The notes under the pieces are model-generated. The model did no database searches, was not told the origin of the DNA, and worked only from the letters and a program-made list of their open reading frames with translations. Position numbers and translations under genes: made by a program. This document shows, in pieces, positions 11,137 to 22,048 of a stretch of 64,000 nucleotides of DNA. Position 1 is the first letter of the stretch. Each line of letters starts with the position of its first letter. The DNA comes from Lonicera japonica (taxonomy: Eukaryota; Streptophyta; Magnoliopsida; Dipsacales; Caprifoliaceae), in assembly GCA_021464415.1 (NCBI GenBank), contig CM038467.1:17757127-17821126 (forward strand), written 5' to 3'.

Positions 11137-12911
11137 AGAAGGAAGAAGCAATAAGTCGAGCCAACGACAATAAACAAAGGCGCTGCTTGGGAGGCAACCC
11201 AGGGGAGTTAATTTTTTTATTTTTTTTTTTATTATTTTATTTTTTTTTTTCTGCATTTATTTCTTTATATTTTGCATCTCTATTTGACATTGGGGACAAT
11301 GTCAACTTTAAGTGTGGGGGAAGAGAATTACTTCTTGTTCTTCTAAATATATATATATATATAAAATAAAAAGCCACTTTAGGTTGTGAATGTCACAAGC
11401 AAGGTCAGACTAAGCTTGGAAAGTTTGTAGCATGATTGAGTAAGTAGTCTTCCAGCTTACAGTTAATTAGCTTGGTTTTTCTCCTTAGAGATGGCAGTGA
11501 CTGAATTTAGTCAAAAAAAAAAAAAAAGAACCGTGAGTTTTGGAGCCTTTAGACTGAAACATCCAAATCAGTCTCTTTCTTTTCTTGAGAGATATTCTTC
11601 CTTGGATTTGTGTCTCTAGAACTTGCGTTGATTCTCTTCGAGACCACAGTGACACAAGCTTTTGCATGAAAATGATTAAGGCCTTCTTTGTTTTAGCCTA
11701 CATAAGCCAAATAGCCTACCCCGTGATAAATTTTTCCTTCTGTTGAACCCCTCTGAGCCTTATGATCCAAAATTTTATTGCAAACCTGATTCAAGTTTTG
11801 AGCCAAAAATATATATATATATATATATTTATACCCTTTTTCCAAAGTCTTAGAGCTAGTGGAGCATTGTTTATCAATTTAAGGTGTTTGGGTGTGCAAG
11901 AAATAAGTGTGGGGGAGTTTATATTTCTGGTTTGGTTGTGGTTGGTGAAACGGAAAGTAGGTACATTTTTTGTCCCATGAAGTTCGTTGTAGATGCAAAT
12001 TAAAAAAAAAATAAAATAAAATAAAAAGAGAGAAGAAAAGGAAAATATGAAGCTCTAGTATAATATATGTGAGGAAGGAAATTTCTTAATCTTGCATGGC
12101 TAATGACCAGTGGCGTACTTAGTATTTTAGAGTGCTGCAATTTCGAGACTCTGCTACAACTACTATTCAATTTAAATGAGGTGGTTAACTGCATGTACAG
12201 CATAGCAGGAGGAAGCAAAAGAAAAAAAAGAAAAAAAAAAGAAAGAGAGAGAAAAAGAAAGAAAGTTCTTTTTAGGTTGCCGTGCTTCAAGAAGGAGACT
12301 TATTAAGTAATGGAAGGTGGTTGCATGATGCGAGTCAAAAAGTGTTACTTTGAAAAAAATATATATAATGTCAGCGCAACAATTTTGTGCGTTAGAGTTA
12401 AATTGAAGAAGTTGTTCAGCAAAGATAGTTGGTGTCGTGGATCTTAAATATTTCATGTTGAGTTGATTGACACTTGCTCTGCTAGTTCGACAGCTTTTAG
12501 CTACTTTCCCAAATATTATATCCCGCCTTGACCCTAAGCCCCATTACAAACCCTACTAAAGTCCTTATGATTTATGTCATAGGTGTGATCTAAGTGGTGG
12601 AGAATGAGAAGATATGCAAGCCTATGGTAAACCATTTGCATTGGAATGAATTTGAGTGATACTACTGTCCTTCAAACACATTAGAGCTGAGTGATTATAC
12701 CTGTGAGGGTCTACTTGTTAGTACACCCCATTTACAAGTGAGAATTCTTGCTAAATAAGTTGTAAGTGGGTTAAAAATGCTTGTTCAGGATTTGCTATGA
12801 GTTAAAAAGAGTTTGGTAGATTTTTGCAAACTGACATTGCAACCCTGGTGTTTCTAGAACAGTAAATTTGAGTTTTGTCGAGGACGAGCAAAAGATAAGT
12901 GTGGGGGAATT
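11137..12911 (+). other. Athila 3' non-coding spacer and polypurine tracts
   Basis: Between pol and the 3' LTR there is no conserved ORF. The sequence has poly-T runs, AT microsatellites and three copies of the same purine-rich motif TAAGTGTGGGGG at 11309-11320, 11904-11915 and 12896-12907. The last lies directly before the LTR and is the likely polypurine primer for plus-strand synthesis. An envelope-like gene, found in some Athila elements, was not recognised. Confidence 0.7.
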
Positions 12912-14365
12912 TGATGAGAATACAAAATGTCAATCTTTCTCTTTCAATATTTAGTCTTTTATGCATATTCAGTGCCTAAATGTACTCACTATTCTTATGT
13001 TTTGATTTAGGGTACAAGCATATATGTCGAGCGCAAAAGGAGGATAATTCGATGATTTGGATGGCTTCAGCATTAATTTATAAATTTGGATTCGAAGTTG
13101 CAGTGTCGACCCCGTGACCAATAAATAAAGGAGTTGAAGTTTGAAGCAGATTTATATAATAAATTAAAGAGGAGTCAAAGTTTAACTTAATGCAGCATGT
13201 GAATTTTTGTGTGCTACGACCAATTAGCGGAAGTGAGGTCAATTAACCATTAAATTGAATGGGGTACTTAAATTACTAGAGCTGCTGGTCCAATAGTAAA
13301 ATTTAGGAAATTGAATAAAGTTGACCCATCTCTTTTTCCTCGTGAGAAGCCTAATTGAGGACAAAAGGGTAGAAATTTCAAAGTTTTAAATCGGGAAATT
13401 GCGGAAATCGAAAGCGAGGCGGTGGAAAGGAATTTGATAGATATTAGAATTCTTAAGAAAGCCTATTTGTATATTTATATATAGAAGGCAGGGAGAGATT
13501 GAAGAAGACACACAACAAAGAAGTCATTATTTTATTCCTCTCCTTCCTTCCTTATTTGCACGTTGCTGTCTCCCCATGGCCATGCTTGGCTAATTTCTTA
13601 GTTGGTTGAAGTAGACGGAAACCTCGGATATTATCACCTGTGAGATCTAATTTATTCTTATTGTTCGATTTATTGCTTTGAATATCGATTGTTCTTATAT
13701 GCATATTTTTTATGATTGTGTTGATTAATTGTCTAGGAGGCCTACTAGTTTACTTATTCAATTCAATCTGCTGTTAGCTTAGATATCAAATCCGTAATTG
13801 TTTGATCCCTTTAATCTGTGAAACAATTAAAATCTAATTATTTGCTGCATCAGAAATTGTTGGGTTTTATGAAGAACACTCGTCTAAATTAAATACGACC
13901 GCTTGTGCACGTGTTGTTTAGCTTAATCGATCTCTCTAATTCATAAGGCTGCTATTAAATTAAATCTATAGCGCTTGTCTTAGGTTGTTTAGTGGTTAGG
14001 GTTTATTAGATCGCTTGTTTTCTAATTAACTATTATTAAGGAGATAGGAGACTATTCCAACGATTAATATTTAAAGTAAAACTGATAATTTTTGCATCGA
14101 TGATCAGATATATAATTCCGACGGTGGATGTTTACTCAAACCAATATTCCCATTAATTGAATCGAACCTTTAAATTTTAGTTTAGCTTAGATTTATTATT
14201 GAAATCAAATTCCGCATTTACATTAATCTCGAACCCCTCCATATTTACTCGCAAGCATAAAATTAGGCAAGAGACTCTCTGTGGGATCGACCCTTACTCT
14301 CACTACTGCATATTAAATTCTCAAGAGTATAGGTTTTATTTTTGGGTGCCTACGACAGTACACCA
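12912..14365 (+). repeat. Athila 3' LTR
   Basis: A 1454-bp LTR starting TGATGAG immediately after the polypurine tract and ending ACACCA before the TSD TTGCT. A TATA-like TTTATATATAG lies near 13473-13485. Confidence 0.75.
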
Positions 14366-15435
14366 TTGCTTCAGTGATAGCCACATACTTTGCTTCTGTA
14401 GTGGACAATACAACTATTTTATGTAGTTGTGAGACCCAACTAACTGCAATAGCACCTACTATAAAGACATAACCACTGGTGCTTCTTCTGTGATCTCAGC
14501 TCGCCCTTACTGAAACATAGGCATTTATTACCAGTATCTCGTAGATGTAACAATATCCACTTAATAGCATCCCATTGTTTTTTGCCAGGATTTGTCATGA
14601 ACCCACTCACAGCTTTCACTGCATGGGCAATACCAGGTCTTTTGCAAACCATAACATACATCAGACTTCCAATGGTTAAGGCATATGAAACATTGGCCAT
14701 GAAGTTTTCTTCTTCATCATTCTTGGGAAACTGGTCTTTGGATGGTCGAAAATGACTAGCCAAAAGTGTGCTGATTGGCTTAGCATCACTTGTGCTGAAC
14801 TTCTTCAAAATACGACCAATGTACTCTGCTTGAGACAATTGCAAGATGCCGTTTTACTTATCTCTATTAATCTTCGTCCTAAGAATCTACTTCACTGCAC
14901 CTAAGTCTTTCATGTCAACTTACTCGACAGCCGTTTCTTCAACCTTCTGATTTCATCCATATTTAAATCTACTACTAACATGTTATCAATATACAGTAAC
15001 AAAATTATGTAACTGGATTAAAACCTTTTAAAATAACAACAATGATCAGCGTTGCACTTGTAATAGCCATTCATTTACATGAACCTATCAAACTTCTTGT
15101 ACCACAGTCTTGGAGCTTGTTTTAAGCCATAGAAGCTCTTCTGCAATTTGCAAAATAATTCCTCATTTTCCTTTACTGAGAAACCTTCAGGCTGCTGCAT
15201 GTATATTTCCTCTTATATATCATTATAGAAGAAGGCAATTTTCACATCTAAATGCTCAAGGTGTAAATCTTCTACTGTAATAATACTAAAAACTGACCAA
15301 ATAACAGTCAGCTTTACAATTGGTGAGAAGATGTTAGTATAGTTAATTCATTCTTTCTGCTACAAGCCTTTGACCACTAATCATGCCTTGTACTTCTTGG
15401 AACCGCCATGCTCCTCTTTTACTCGATACACGTAT
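14366..15435 (-). pseudogene. Copia RT and RNase H, N-terminal part
   Basis: Minus-strand remnants in copia order. RT includes DVKIAFFYNDI, a stop, EEIYMQQPEGFS and FYGLKQAPRLWYKK. The catalytic box is degenerate (LLYIDNMLVV instead of Y-V-D-D). After frameshifts, RNase H begins with STTEAKYVAITEA, which meets the Athila insertion. Several stops and shifts are present; the part at 14440-14844 is open but spans more than one original frame. Confidence 0.8.
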
Positions 15436-15714
15436 TTCGTACATGCCAGATAACACAGACATAATTTCTTTAGTGGTTATTTCATTCACCACGTTGAATA
15501 TTGCACTTTTTGACACCGACAGATATATGACTCTTAGCACTTGTTGATCCAAAGGTGTCCACTTGTCATCTGACATTGTTTCTGGTTTCGTGTCAAGTAA
15601 GGAAAAACGCATATTCTTCCTATTAAAATAATCTTCAATTTGCATTATCCATAAATCGAAGCCCGTACCATTGAACTTGTCGATTTCTTTCCCGTCTTCT
15701 ACTATTGCTCCCAT
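15343..15714 (-). pseudogene. Copia gag start fused to RT
   Basis: A 123-codon open frame. It begins with the typical copia gag N-terminus (MGAIVEDGKEI, then FNGTGFDLWIMQIEDYF) and runs through the gag domain to about 15440. It then passes directly into RT-derived sequence, with the protease and integrase regions deleted. The start lies just inside the primer-binding site, as expected for gag. No function is expected. Confidence 0.75.
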
Positions 15715-15722
15715 TAGAACCT

Positions 15723-15735
15723 GCCTCTGATACCA
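15723..15735 (-). other. Copia primer-binding site (tRNA-iMet)
   Basis: On the minus strand this reads TGGTATCAGAGGC, matching the usual copia site complementary to the 3' end of initiator tRNA-Met. It is two bases from the 5' LTR. Confidence 0.85.
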
Positions 15736-15737
15736 GT

Positions 15738-17047
15738 TGTTGGGAAAAAAAACTATGCGCTACTAGTTTTTAAGTAGAATCTTAGGATACAAATGACAAA
15801 AGAAAATAGCACAATAAAAAAAATCAGCACAACAATACACCAATCTCATAACACAAGGAATGACGTGCTATCGGCAAATTGCCATTAGTCCACGAAGCAA
15901 CACTAAATTTACTAATCAAGAAAAATGATTCACAAGACTGGTCAACCAATCTTATACACGCACATTGTGTATCTTCAACACTAAAAAATTAGACACTACA
16001 ATTTTTCTTACCTAGAAAAATTACTTTTATTTTTCTCACTCTTATTTGCTCCATCTCTAATTTTTTCAACAAAATCTAGGGGTGGGACCAATTCGGTTCT
16101 TGGTAATTTTATGAAAAACCGTTAATATTATAACGGTTCGGTTCCATCTAAATTTTTCTGAAGAACCGTTTAAGAACCGAACCGATGATAACGGTTCGGT
16201 TCCTCGAAGTTATTGGTTAACCGTTAACAAGAAAAAAAACGTTGTTAGAAATTAACTACAAATCTTAAATTAACCGAATAATGATTAAGAACCAATATTG
16301 TAAAAGAACCATTTATAGACCGGTTCTTTAGTGAGGAACCGTTAAGAATTCTCTTAAAGCTATCCTAGCTTCTCTTAAAACTATCACAAGAGAGAATGTG
16401 ATATTTGTTAGGATTTAGTACTTTGGTTTATTATTAACTTTTATTATTATTAGCTTTTATTATTATTAAGTATAATATATATTATATTATATAATAATTA
16501 TATATATAAAATTAAAAATTGTAAAGTTTCTTAACGGTTCTTTAATGGTTTTTTTATAGAAATTATAGAAGGAACCGGCAACCGAACCGTTAATTACGCA
16601 TAAGAACCGAACCGTTAAAAAACCATTACACATTTTTAAGAACCGAACCGAACCGGTTTTTATCAGTTCGGTTCAGACCGGTTCTCCGGTTCCCGGTTCT
16701 AAATTCCCAGGCCTAACAAAATCTCACACTCTAAACATATCACAAAACCAACAATAGCATAGACCTAATACCTTAATTATAGGTGAATAAAAAATCACGC
16801 CACCGCCTAAATCTCCACCTCCTTAGCTTGCACCTTTGAAAATTTGTCCAATCAAAGCCAACCAAAGCCTTATTTACATGTGTGCTGGCAATTTGAAGAT
16901 GATTTGTTGGTACCTTATACATGATTTGCTTGAGCCTTGAAAACTAAATGAGAATTGACCAATGACAACTATAAAATTTTGTCGCTTAAAGTTTTTTTTT
17001 TTCTTTAAACTTAATTAATTAATTTTTTTTTCTCCACGTTTCTAACA
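15738..17047 (-). repeat. 5' LTR of copia element, interrupted
   Basis: 1310 bp, of which 637 bp plus a 10-bp duplication come from the TIR element at 16078-16714. The remaining 663 bp align to the left LTR (667 bp). Confidence 0.85.
16078..16714. mobile_element. TIR element in the copia LTR, 10-bp TSD
   Basis: A 637-bp insertion flanked by the exact 10-bp repeat AACAAAATCT (16068-16077 and 16715-16724). The ends are imperfect inverted repeats (AGGGGTGGGACC against AGGCCTGGGAAT). Both ends are dense in ACGGTTCGGTTC/GAACCGAACCG motifs in both orientations, and the centre is AT-rich. There is no ORF. The TSD length suggests a Mutator-like MITE; superfamily is not certain. Confidence 0.7.
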
Positions 17048-17052
17048 AAATA

Positions 17053-17480
17053 TAGATTGCCATAACGCCTCCACGTATTTTGTCATTGACGGCAATCATG
17101 GCATATTTAATTTATTGATAATACTTAGCAGTCGAATCAATTGATCCGGTGATTAAACTAATGACCCATTAATAAGGTCCCATCGTTGGGTTACCGTCTG
17201 GACTATGTTTTATAACTATGGTCAGTACATTCATCTTTAGAGGGTTGCTAAAAACATCCATGACCTTTAAGTTTGGCACCTATATTAAGGATGCTTTCAC
17301 AATTTCTGCCTAGCACCATGTATATGTGATATACGTTATACTAGAAACAAAATTATACGTGATGCGTGTGCAAGTTTTATTTTACATTCGTTCAAGTACA
17401 AATTTAATTTGTAATGGGAATAATTTAAATCAAAACTTTTTATTGTTTAAAAGGTTTGAAGTTCAATTTAATCTAAGCAC
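17053..17480. other. Intergenic
   Basis: AT-rich flank of the copia element. No gene was seen. Confidence 0.3.
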
Positions 17481-17517
17481 ATGTATATTTTTTCACCAAT
17501 CTATTTGTTCGTCGCAG

Positions 17518-17534
17518 GCGGGAAATTTTCCCGC
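17518..17534. promoter_or_regulatory. Palindromic E2F-type site
   Basis: GCGGGAAATTTTCCCGC contains the plant E2F/DP consensus TTTCCCGC on both strands. Such sites occur in promoters of S-phase and DNA-replication genes. It stands at the edge of a GC-richer stretch in otherwise AT-rich DNA. Function is inferred only. Confidence 0.4.
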
Positions 17535-17622
17535 ACATTACCTCACCGTCTCCGATCTGTGTTAATAATATGGAAGTCAAAACGTAGTCGTTTCAGTTTT
17601 TCCCAGTTCGATCTATTGAAAT

Positions 17623-17815
17623 TCTATGCCCAGCGCGACTGGAGTGATCCTCCACCACCACCGCCGCTGCAGTCACCACGACGGTGCAGGCCCTCTGTAC
17701 GTCACCGGAACAATAGTTCAACACGGTACTATGTACAATAATCCAATCCCCAATCCCCAACTTCGGCCACCCCCGCCGTCCATCCCGAATTCGGAAACAA
17801 AACCTAGCATGTAAT
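17623..17815 (+). other. GC-richer island, possible first exon
   Basis: A local rise in GC content with open frames. One is a 62-codon frame beginning MPSATGVILHHH and ending in a Pro-rich tail (17626-17814). An overlapping frame holds a run of seven prolines. I recognise no family. Its position just after an E2F-type site could mark the first exon of a gene or a captured gene fragment, but no downstream exons were found. Confidence 0.25.
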
Positions 17816-19205
17816 TACGTTTCTCATATGATCCTCGTTCTTTTGTATGTATATGTGTGTGTATATATATATATCCTGTGAAACTTTTGATCTTGAATCG
17901 TTGTTTCACTGTTTCTGTGTGAGTATCTCTCTTCCTCCTTTGTTTGTGTGCCTGTTTGAGTATTTGATTGACAAGTGCTTGATATAATGTTAATTTGATG
18001 ATGGATTGATAAGTTATTTTCCGTTGGCTTAATATGGAACTGGATCGATTTTCTTACCCTAAATTGCCCCTATTTGGCATTACTATACGGATCAAATTAA
18101 TCCAATTATTGTTAAGTTCATCTTATCTCTGTCCAAATTACTAGTTTAGTGATTGTAGTAATGATGTAATGCTTAGTTTTGCCTTTTATGATATAGTTGA
18201 CTTATAGTATTACCTTCACAGTGTATAATACATAAAATTATACACATAATTTCATGAATATTTATTTATCAGTGTCTCTGTCACGTCCCAATAATTCTAT
18301 ATTTGTCACACTAGTCTGCCCTGTCGTGTTGAGTATGACGCATGTATCATAGATCTATTTAGAAAATGTTCTGGAACATTTATTTTGTGTTGATTCGGTA
18401 TTGGATCGCGGATTTTGAATTGCGAAGCTCGGATATTCTTAGGTTGGATATTGAACATTGTGAACCTAGGATTGCGCTTATTGCTGAATACTCCACTCAA
18501 TTGCAACGTTATTACAATTGATTGTAGCAACATGAAGTTAAATCATGTTTACAAGCATCTCTTATAGGTAAAAGAAAAAACACAGGATAAGATGGTTGAT
18601 TATATACATATATATATTCGAACGGCAAAATTTTCTTTTAACTCATTTGAACTCCACATCTGACTGACCAACAAATAATATATTCCCATAGTTACTTTCG
18701 AGGGAAATTTCACCGGCGACTTCATTTTCTTTTTAATTTGTGTGACCAACTTAGAATATAAAATACAATTTTGCTTTTTATGCTCTGTCTGTATGACAAC
18801 CTTTCCAAGTAATCGCAAGTATCATGCGTCTCTTTATAGTTGCTAGTGTTGGTTATAAAGGGAATGGTGACATCATAGAAAACTAAGCTGATAAGTTTCA
18901 CTGTTATACATGTCTTGATCTTTGAGAATTGGCATGGATGATTTTAACACATACATTTTTAAGCATATAATTCTAGTATAGAACAAATGGTTCGAGTAAG
19001 CAGAGTCCACCCTGTATTTTCAGGTACCCAAGGGAAACTCCTAAAATTGGGCCCTCATATGTACTCTATATTGCAAATCTTGTGTATCTTTTCCCAACTA
19101 TTCAAGATTAAAAGAAAATGTATATGAATATCATTTCTAATAATTCATGAAACTTTTACTGACTGTTCAAAATCCAGGTTAGGTGTTTGCGATGACGAAT
19201 ATATC
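17816..19205. other. Intergenic
   Basis: AT-rich sequence with (TA)n and (TG)n tracts near 17850-17872. No exon-like homology was recognised. If the island at 17623 is an exon, this would include its first intron. Confidence 0.3.
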
Positions 19206-19359
19206 CAGGGCCGGAACTAGGGGGGGATAGGGCGGGCTTCAGCACAGGGGAAAATTTTGAAAACCTTACTATCGCTTGTAAAAAAAAAAAAATTAGTATA
19301 AGCCCACCCCTTTGCTACGTTTTAGCCCACTCCTCGGAAGAATCCTGGGTCCGCCTTTG
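19206..19359. mobile_element. Short TIR element (MITE-like)
   Basis: About 154 bp with terminal inverted repeats CAGGGCCGGA / CAAAGGCGGA followed by a shared AGG. It contains an A-run and no ORF. The flanks are TA-rich, so the TSD is unclear. Confidence 0.4.
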
Positions 19360-21948
19360 ATTATATATCAATGTTAAACCAAATTGTTTCGGACACTAAA
19401 GAAATTTTTCAAAATCCAGGCTCAGGCAGTGGCTCTTACACCTCACTAGGGCATGTGGTTAGCCCTTTCTAGGTAAGCTTTACCTAACCACTAATATAAA
19501 GATTTATAGCACCTTTTGATGCCAATATTAGTTGAAACTGCATATTTTCATGCAAATTTGTTAAATGCGTTACTTTTGGCTTTGGTTTTCAAAACCATGA
19601 TTGTTTACATAGTTCAATGCTACTATATCTAGATCAGATGTTTAACTACTTTTAATCAGCATCCAAAGCCTGTGACTTGCTCTCGAGCATCTAGCCTTTG
19701 AAGAATAGTTTGTATCATTGTCTTATTTTGTACAGTTATTGCGAAGTGCATGCAAATATTACCAGATGCTACCAGATCATAGTTTTGGTATCATTTCTTA
19801 ATAGCAGCACATAATCTGTCTTGCAAACTACGATGCCTAATGGTTCATAATTTAAACCTCTTATTGTTCAACTCCTCCTCAATTGCATCAGTGTCCTTAA
19901 TTACTGAATTTCCTTCTATGTACATATTTCCACATCAATGTCACCGTACACATTTATAAATTGTGCATGTGAATAAAGCTAATATCCGTTCGCAGGTACG
20001 TCCTTCATTAGTCCTTTTGTTGTTTCAGATAGTAGTTGACAAAAGGAAATGGGTTTGGTTTTCTGATGGGTCCTGCACGCATGTGCTCTCAATGGTTATT
20101 CTATTGCTTTTACTTCCTGTCTTTTTTGCACGTACCAGGTACAGATCTTATCCTTAAAATTCAGAAACTGTTTAATTTTATTTTTGAAGCACGTCCACTG
20201 GAATAATCTTCGAATATCCTCAATTGCATAATGTTTCTGCCTTAACATCTAGCTACAGTTCTTATACTTATGGTTCCTATTGCATAATCAAACATTTGCG
20301 TAATCGTGTTTAGCTCTTTTGGTGTTTAGAGCCCATTTGGAATAGTTGCGCCCCAATTCTTTGAAGTGGTCAGTGCGCTGAATAGTTGCGCCCCGATGCT
20401 TTAATCAAGATTCTTGTTGGATTCTCATAAGATTCTTGGAGAATCCCACAAAGATCGATAATAATGTTTTAACTAAAATTCCTTATGGTTTGGTTGAAGG
20501 TTTGGAGTGATACAGATTACACAGCTAGACCCTAAATTTTTGTCTCTAACAATATCAATTAGTGTCTATATATACAAATACTATTAAATAGCATTCAGTA
20601 GATTTACTATTATTTAGCTGTGTAACTAACCCATATCCTATTTTTCTGACATTTTTCAATGCAGCCGCACATATATCGCGTTGCATCTGCAAAATATACG
20701 TGGTTCATATATTGCAGTTGAATGATTATTTAAATCCAGCTGGTGATGAAATTTCATCACATCATGCAGTAAATCTTATCTGCCTTGTGCTATCTTATAA
20801 ATACATATATAGGAATGAGGAACCATGATCTTAACTTCTCACCAACCAAAAAGCAGAAGATGAAAGTTGCAGTATTTTGAGTAATAAAGGATTTGAATTA
20901 GTTTAGGCTGAAATTAAGTTTCAAGTAGTTGGGATGGTGAAATATCTCAAAACAGTATTGGTTAGTACACGCTGGATGACATACTTTTAAGGGGGGAGGG
21001 GGGCAAGAGTAACATGCTTTCATGTGGTGCACGAAATTCAGGGTCACTATCACAAAGCTTCAAAATTAGCTAAACACAATTTGCTTTTTATTACTTCATC
21101 CTTCAGATCAACGCATTTGCGTAATAGAAACCCACCGATTCTTCATCCTTAATTAATTCTCTCTCTCTCTCTCTCTCATTTATAAATCTGTCCTTTTTGT
21201 TAAGGCTTAGCTATTCTGACTCCCATCATTTGCATTTATTTGTATATATCAAATCGAGAGTCATTTTTGTTATGGGACATGATCAATGATATATATATTT
21301 CATGATATTGTGTTTTTTTTTTTGGTAATTTATTAAAGTCAAAACGTGATTCTTAATTTAGTACACGTTCATAGAGAGTATAGAGAGTATAGGAAAAATC
21401 GTGAGAAAAGGGAACTAATCAGTGTTGTAATTGGAATTTGGAAAGCTATGTTTAGATAAAAAGGATTAGAATGGATTAAAAGGAAAGAATGATCGGAAGT
21501 AAAGGTGTGTTTTTTTATTTGTATGGACTCTCCTTAAAAGGCGCACATTATGTGAGATGGTAAGTGTATGGTTATGAGGCATAGTATTGTATTTGCAAAG
21601 GACAAATGTCTTGTGTCAGTTTCAAGAGTAAAGGCCAAAAGGAGAAGAGGGAGTGCCGGACATAGCCGTATCAAAAGCATTTAATTGCTCTCTGAGCTCT
21701 CTGAGCCTTAGAACATGCAGCTATTAACTCTGTTTTCCCCCCAAATGGATCGGCGCTACCACCAGGCCCTGCAGGCTAAGTAACTCGATATTAGCGGTGG
21801 GGTGGGGTTCTTTTCCATTACATCTACTTACTTACCCCCTCTCTCTCTCTCTGGGGTGGTAGTGATTTCAAATTCAATAGGACCACATGATGGATACGCC
21901 CCTTATCCTTTTAAAGGACTCTACCTCTCATTAATAAGGTAGGTCGAT
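19360..21948. other. Intergenic
   Basis: No gene recognised. Contains an 18-bp perfect palindrome (GTGATGAAATTTCATCAC, about 20741-20758), a (CT)n microsatellite at 21160-21178 and another near 21839-21852. Confidence 0.35.
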
Positions 21949-22048
21949 AGCTCAAGTAACCATATTCGAGTAGAATTTCTCCCGGAAAAAAAGAAGAAAA
22001 TGATAAGTGTTGTATGAGTAATTCTACTCGAATATCGTTACTTGAGCT
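21949..22048. repeat. Inverted repeat forming a 29-bp stem
   Basis: Arms 21949-21977 and 22020-22048 are reverse complements over 29 bases with a single mismatch, separated by a 42-base purine-rich spacer. Transcribed on either strand it would fold into a long near-perfect hairpin. It could be a small foldback transposon end or an inverted-duplication small-RNA locus. Confidence 0.65.

Larger units (their letters stand above)
9004..14365 (+). mobile_element. Ty3/gypsy Athila-type retrotransposon, 5'-deleted
   Basis: Inserted in the copia element, with TSD TTGCT on both sides. The right end is a complete LTR (12912-14365). At the left only about six bases of LTR start (TGATGA) remain, fused directly to reverse-transcriptase sequence; the 5' LTR, gag, protease and most of RT are missing. 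Remaining order: RT end, RNase H, integrase, a long non-coding spacer, polypurine tract, LTR. The integrase C-terminal motif [16 protein letters not shown] and the GTGTGGGGG-type tracts point to the Athila lineage. Confidence 0.87.
7970..17047 (-). mobile_element. Ty1/copia retrotransposon, nested and decayed
   Basis: Complete span of a minus-strand copia element, flanked by the TSD AAATA (7965-7969 and 17048-17052). The left LTR (7970-8636) is the 3' LTR and the right LTR (15738-17047) is the 5' LTR; both have TGTTGG and CTAACA ends. A primer-binding site complementary to initiator tRNA-Met lies beside the right LTR (15723-15735), and a purine-rich tract beside the left LTR. Coding remnants run gag, RT and RNase H, with protease and integrase missing. 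An Athila element (9004-14365) interrupts RNase H and a TIR element (16078-16714) interrupts the right LTR. The element is inactive. Confidence 0.88.

Noticed and set aside
12000..12456. Minus-strand ORFs rich in Phe, Leu and Ser
   Set aside because: They are translations of purine-rich, low-complexity sequence in the Athila spacer.
14440..14844. 134-codon minus-strand ORF as a gene
   Set aside because: It is copia RT/RNase H connection sequence crossing frameshifts, within a decayed element.
19963..20157. 64-codon ORF with a hydrophobic C-terminus
   Set aside because: No recognisable family, no neighbouring exons and AT-rich chance composition.
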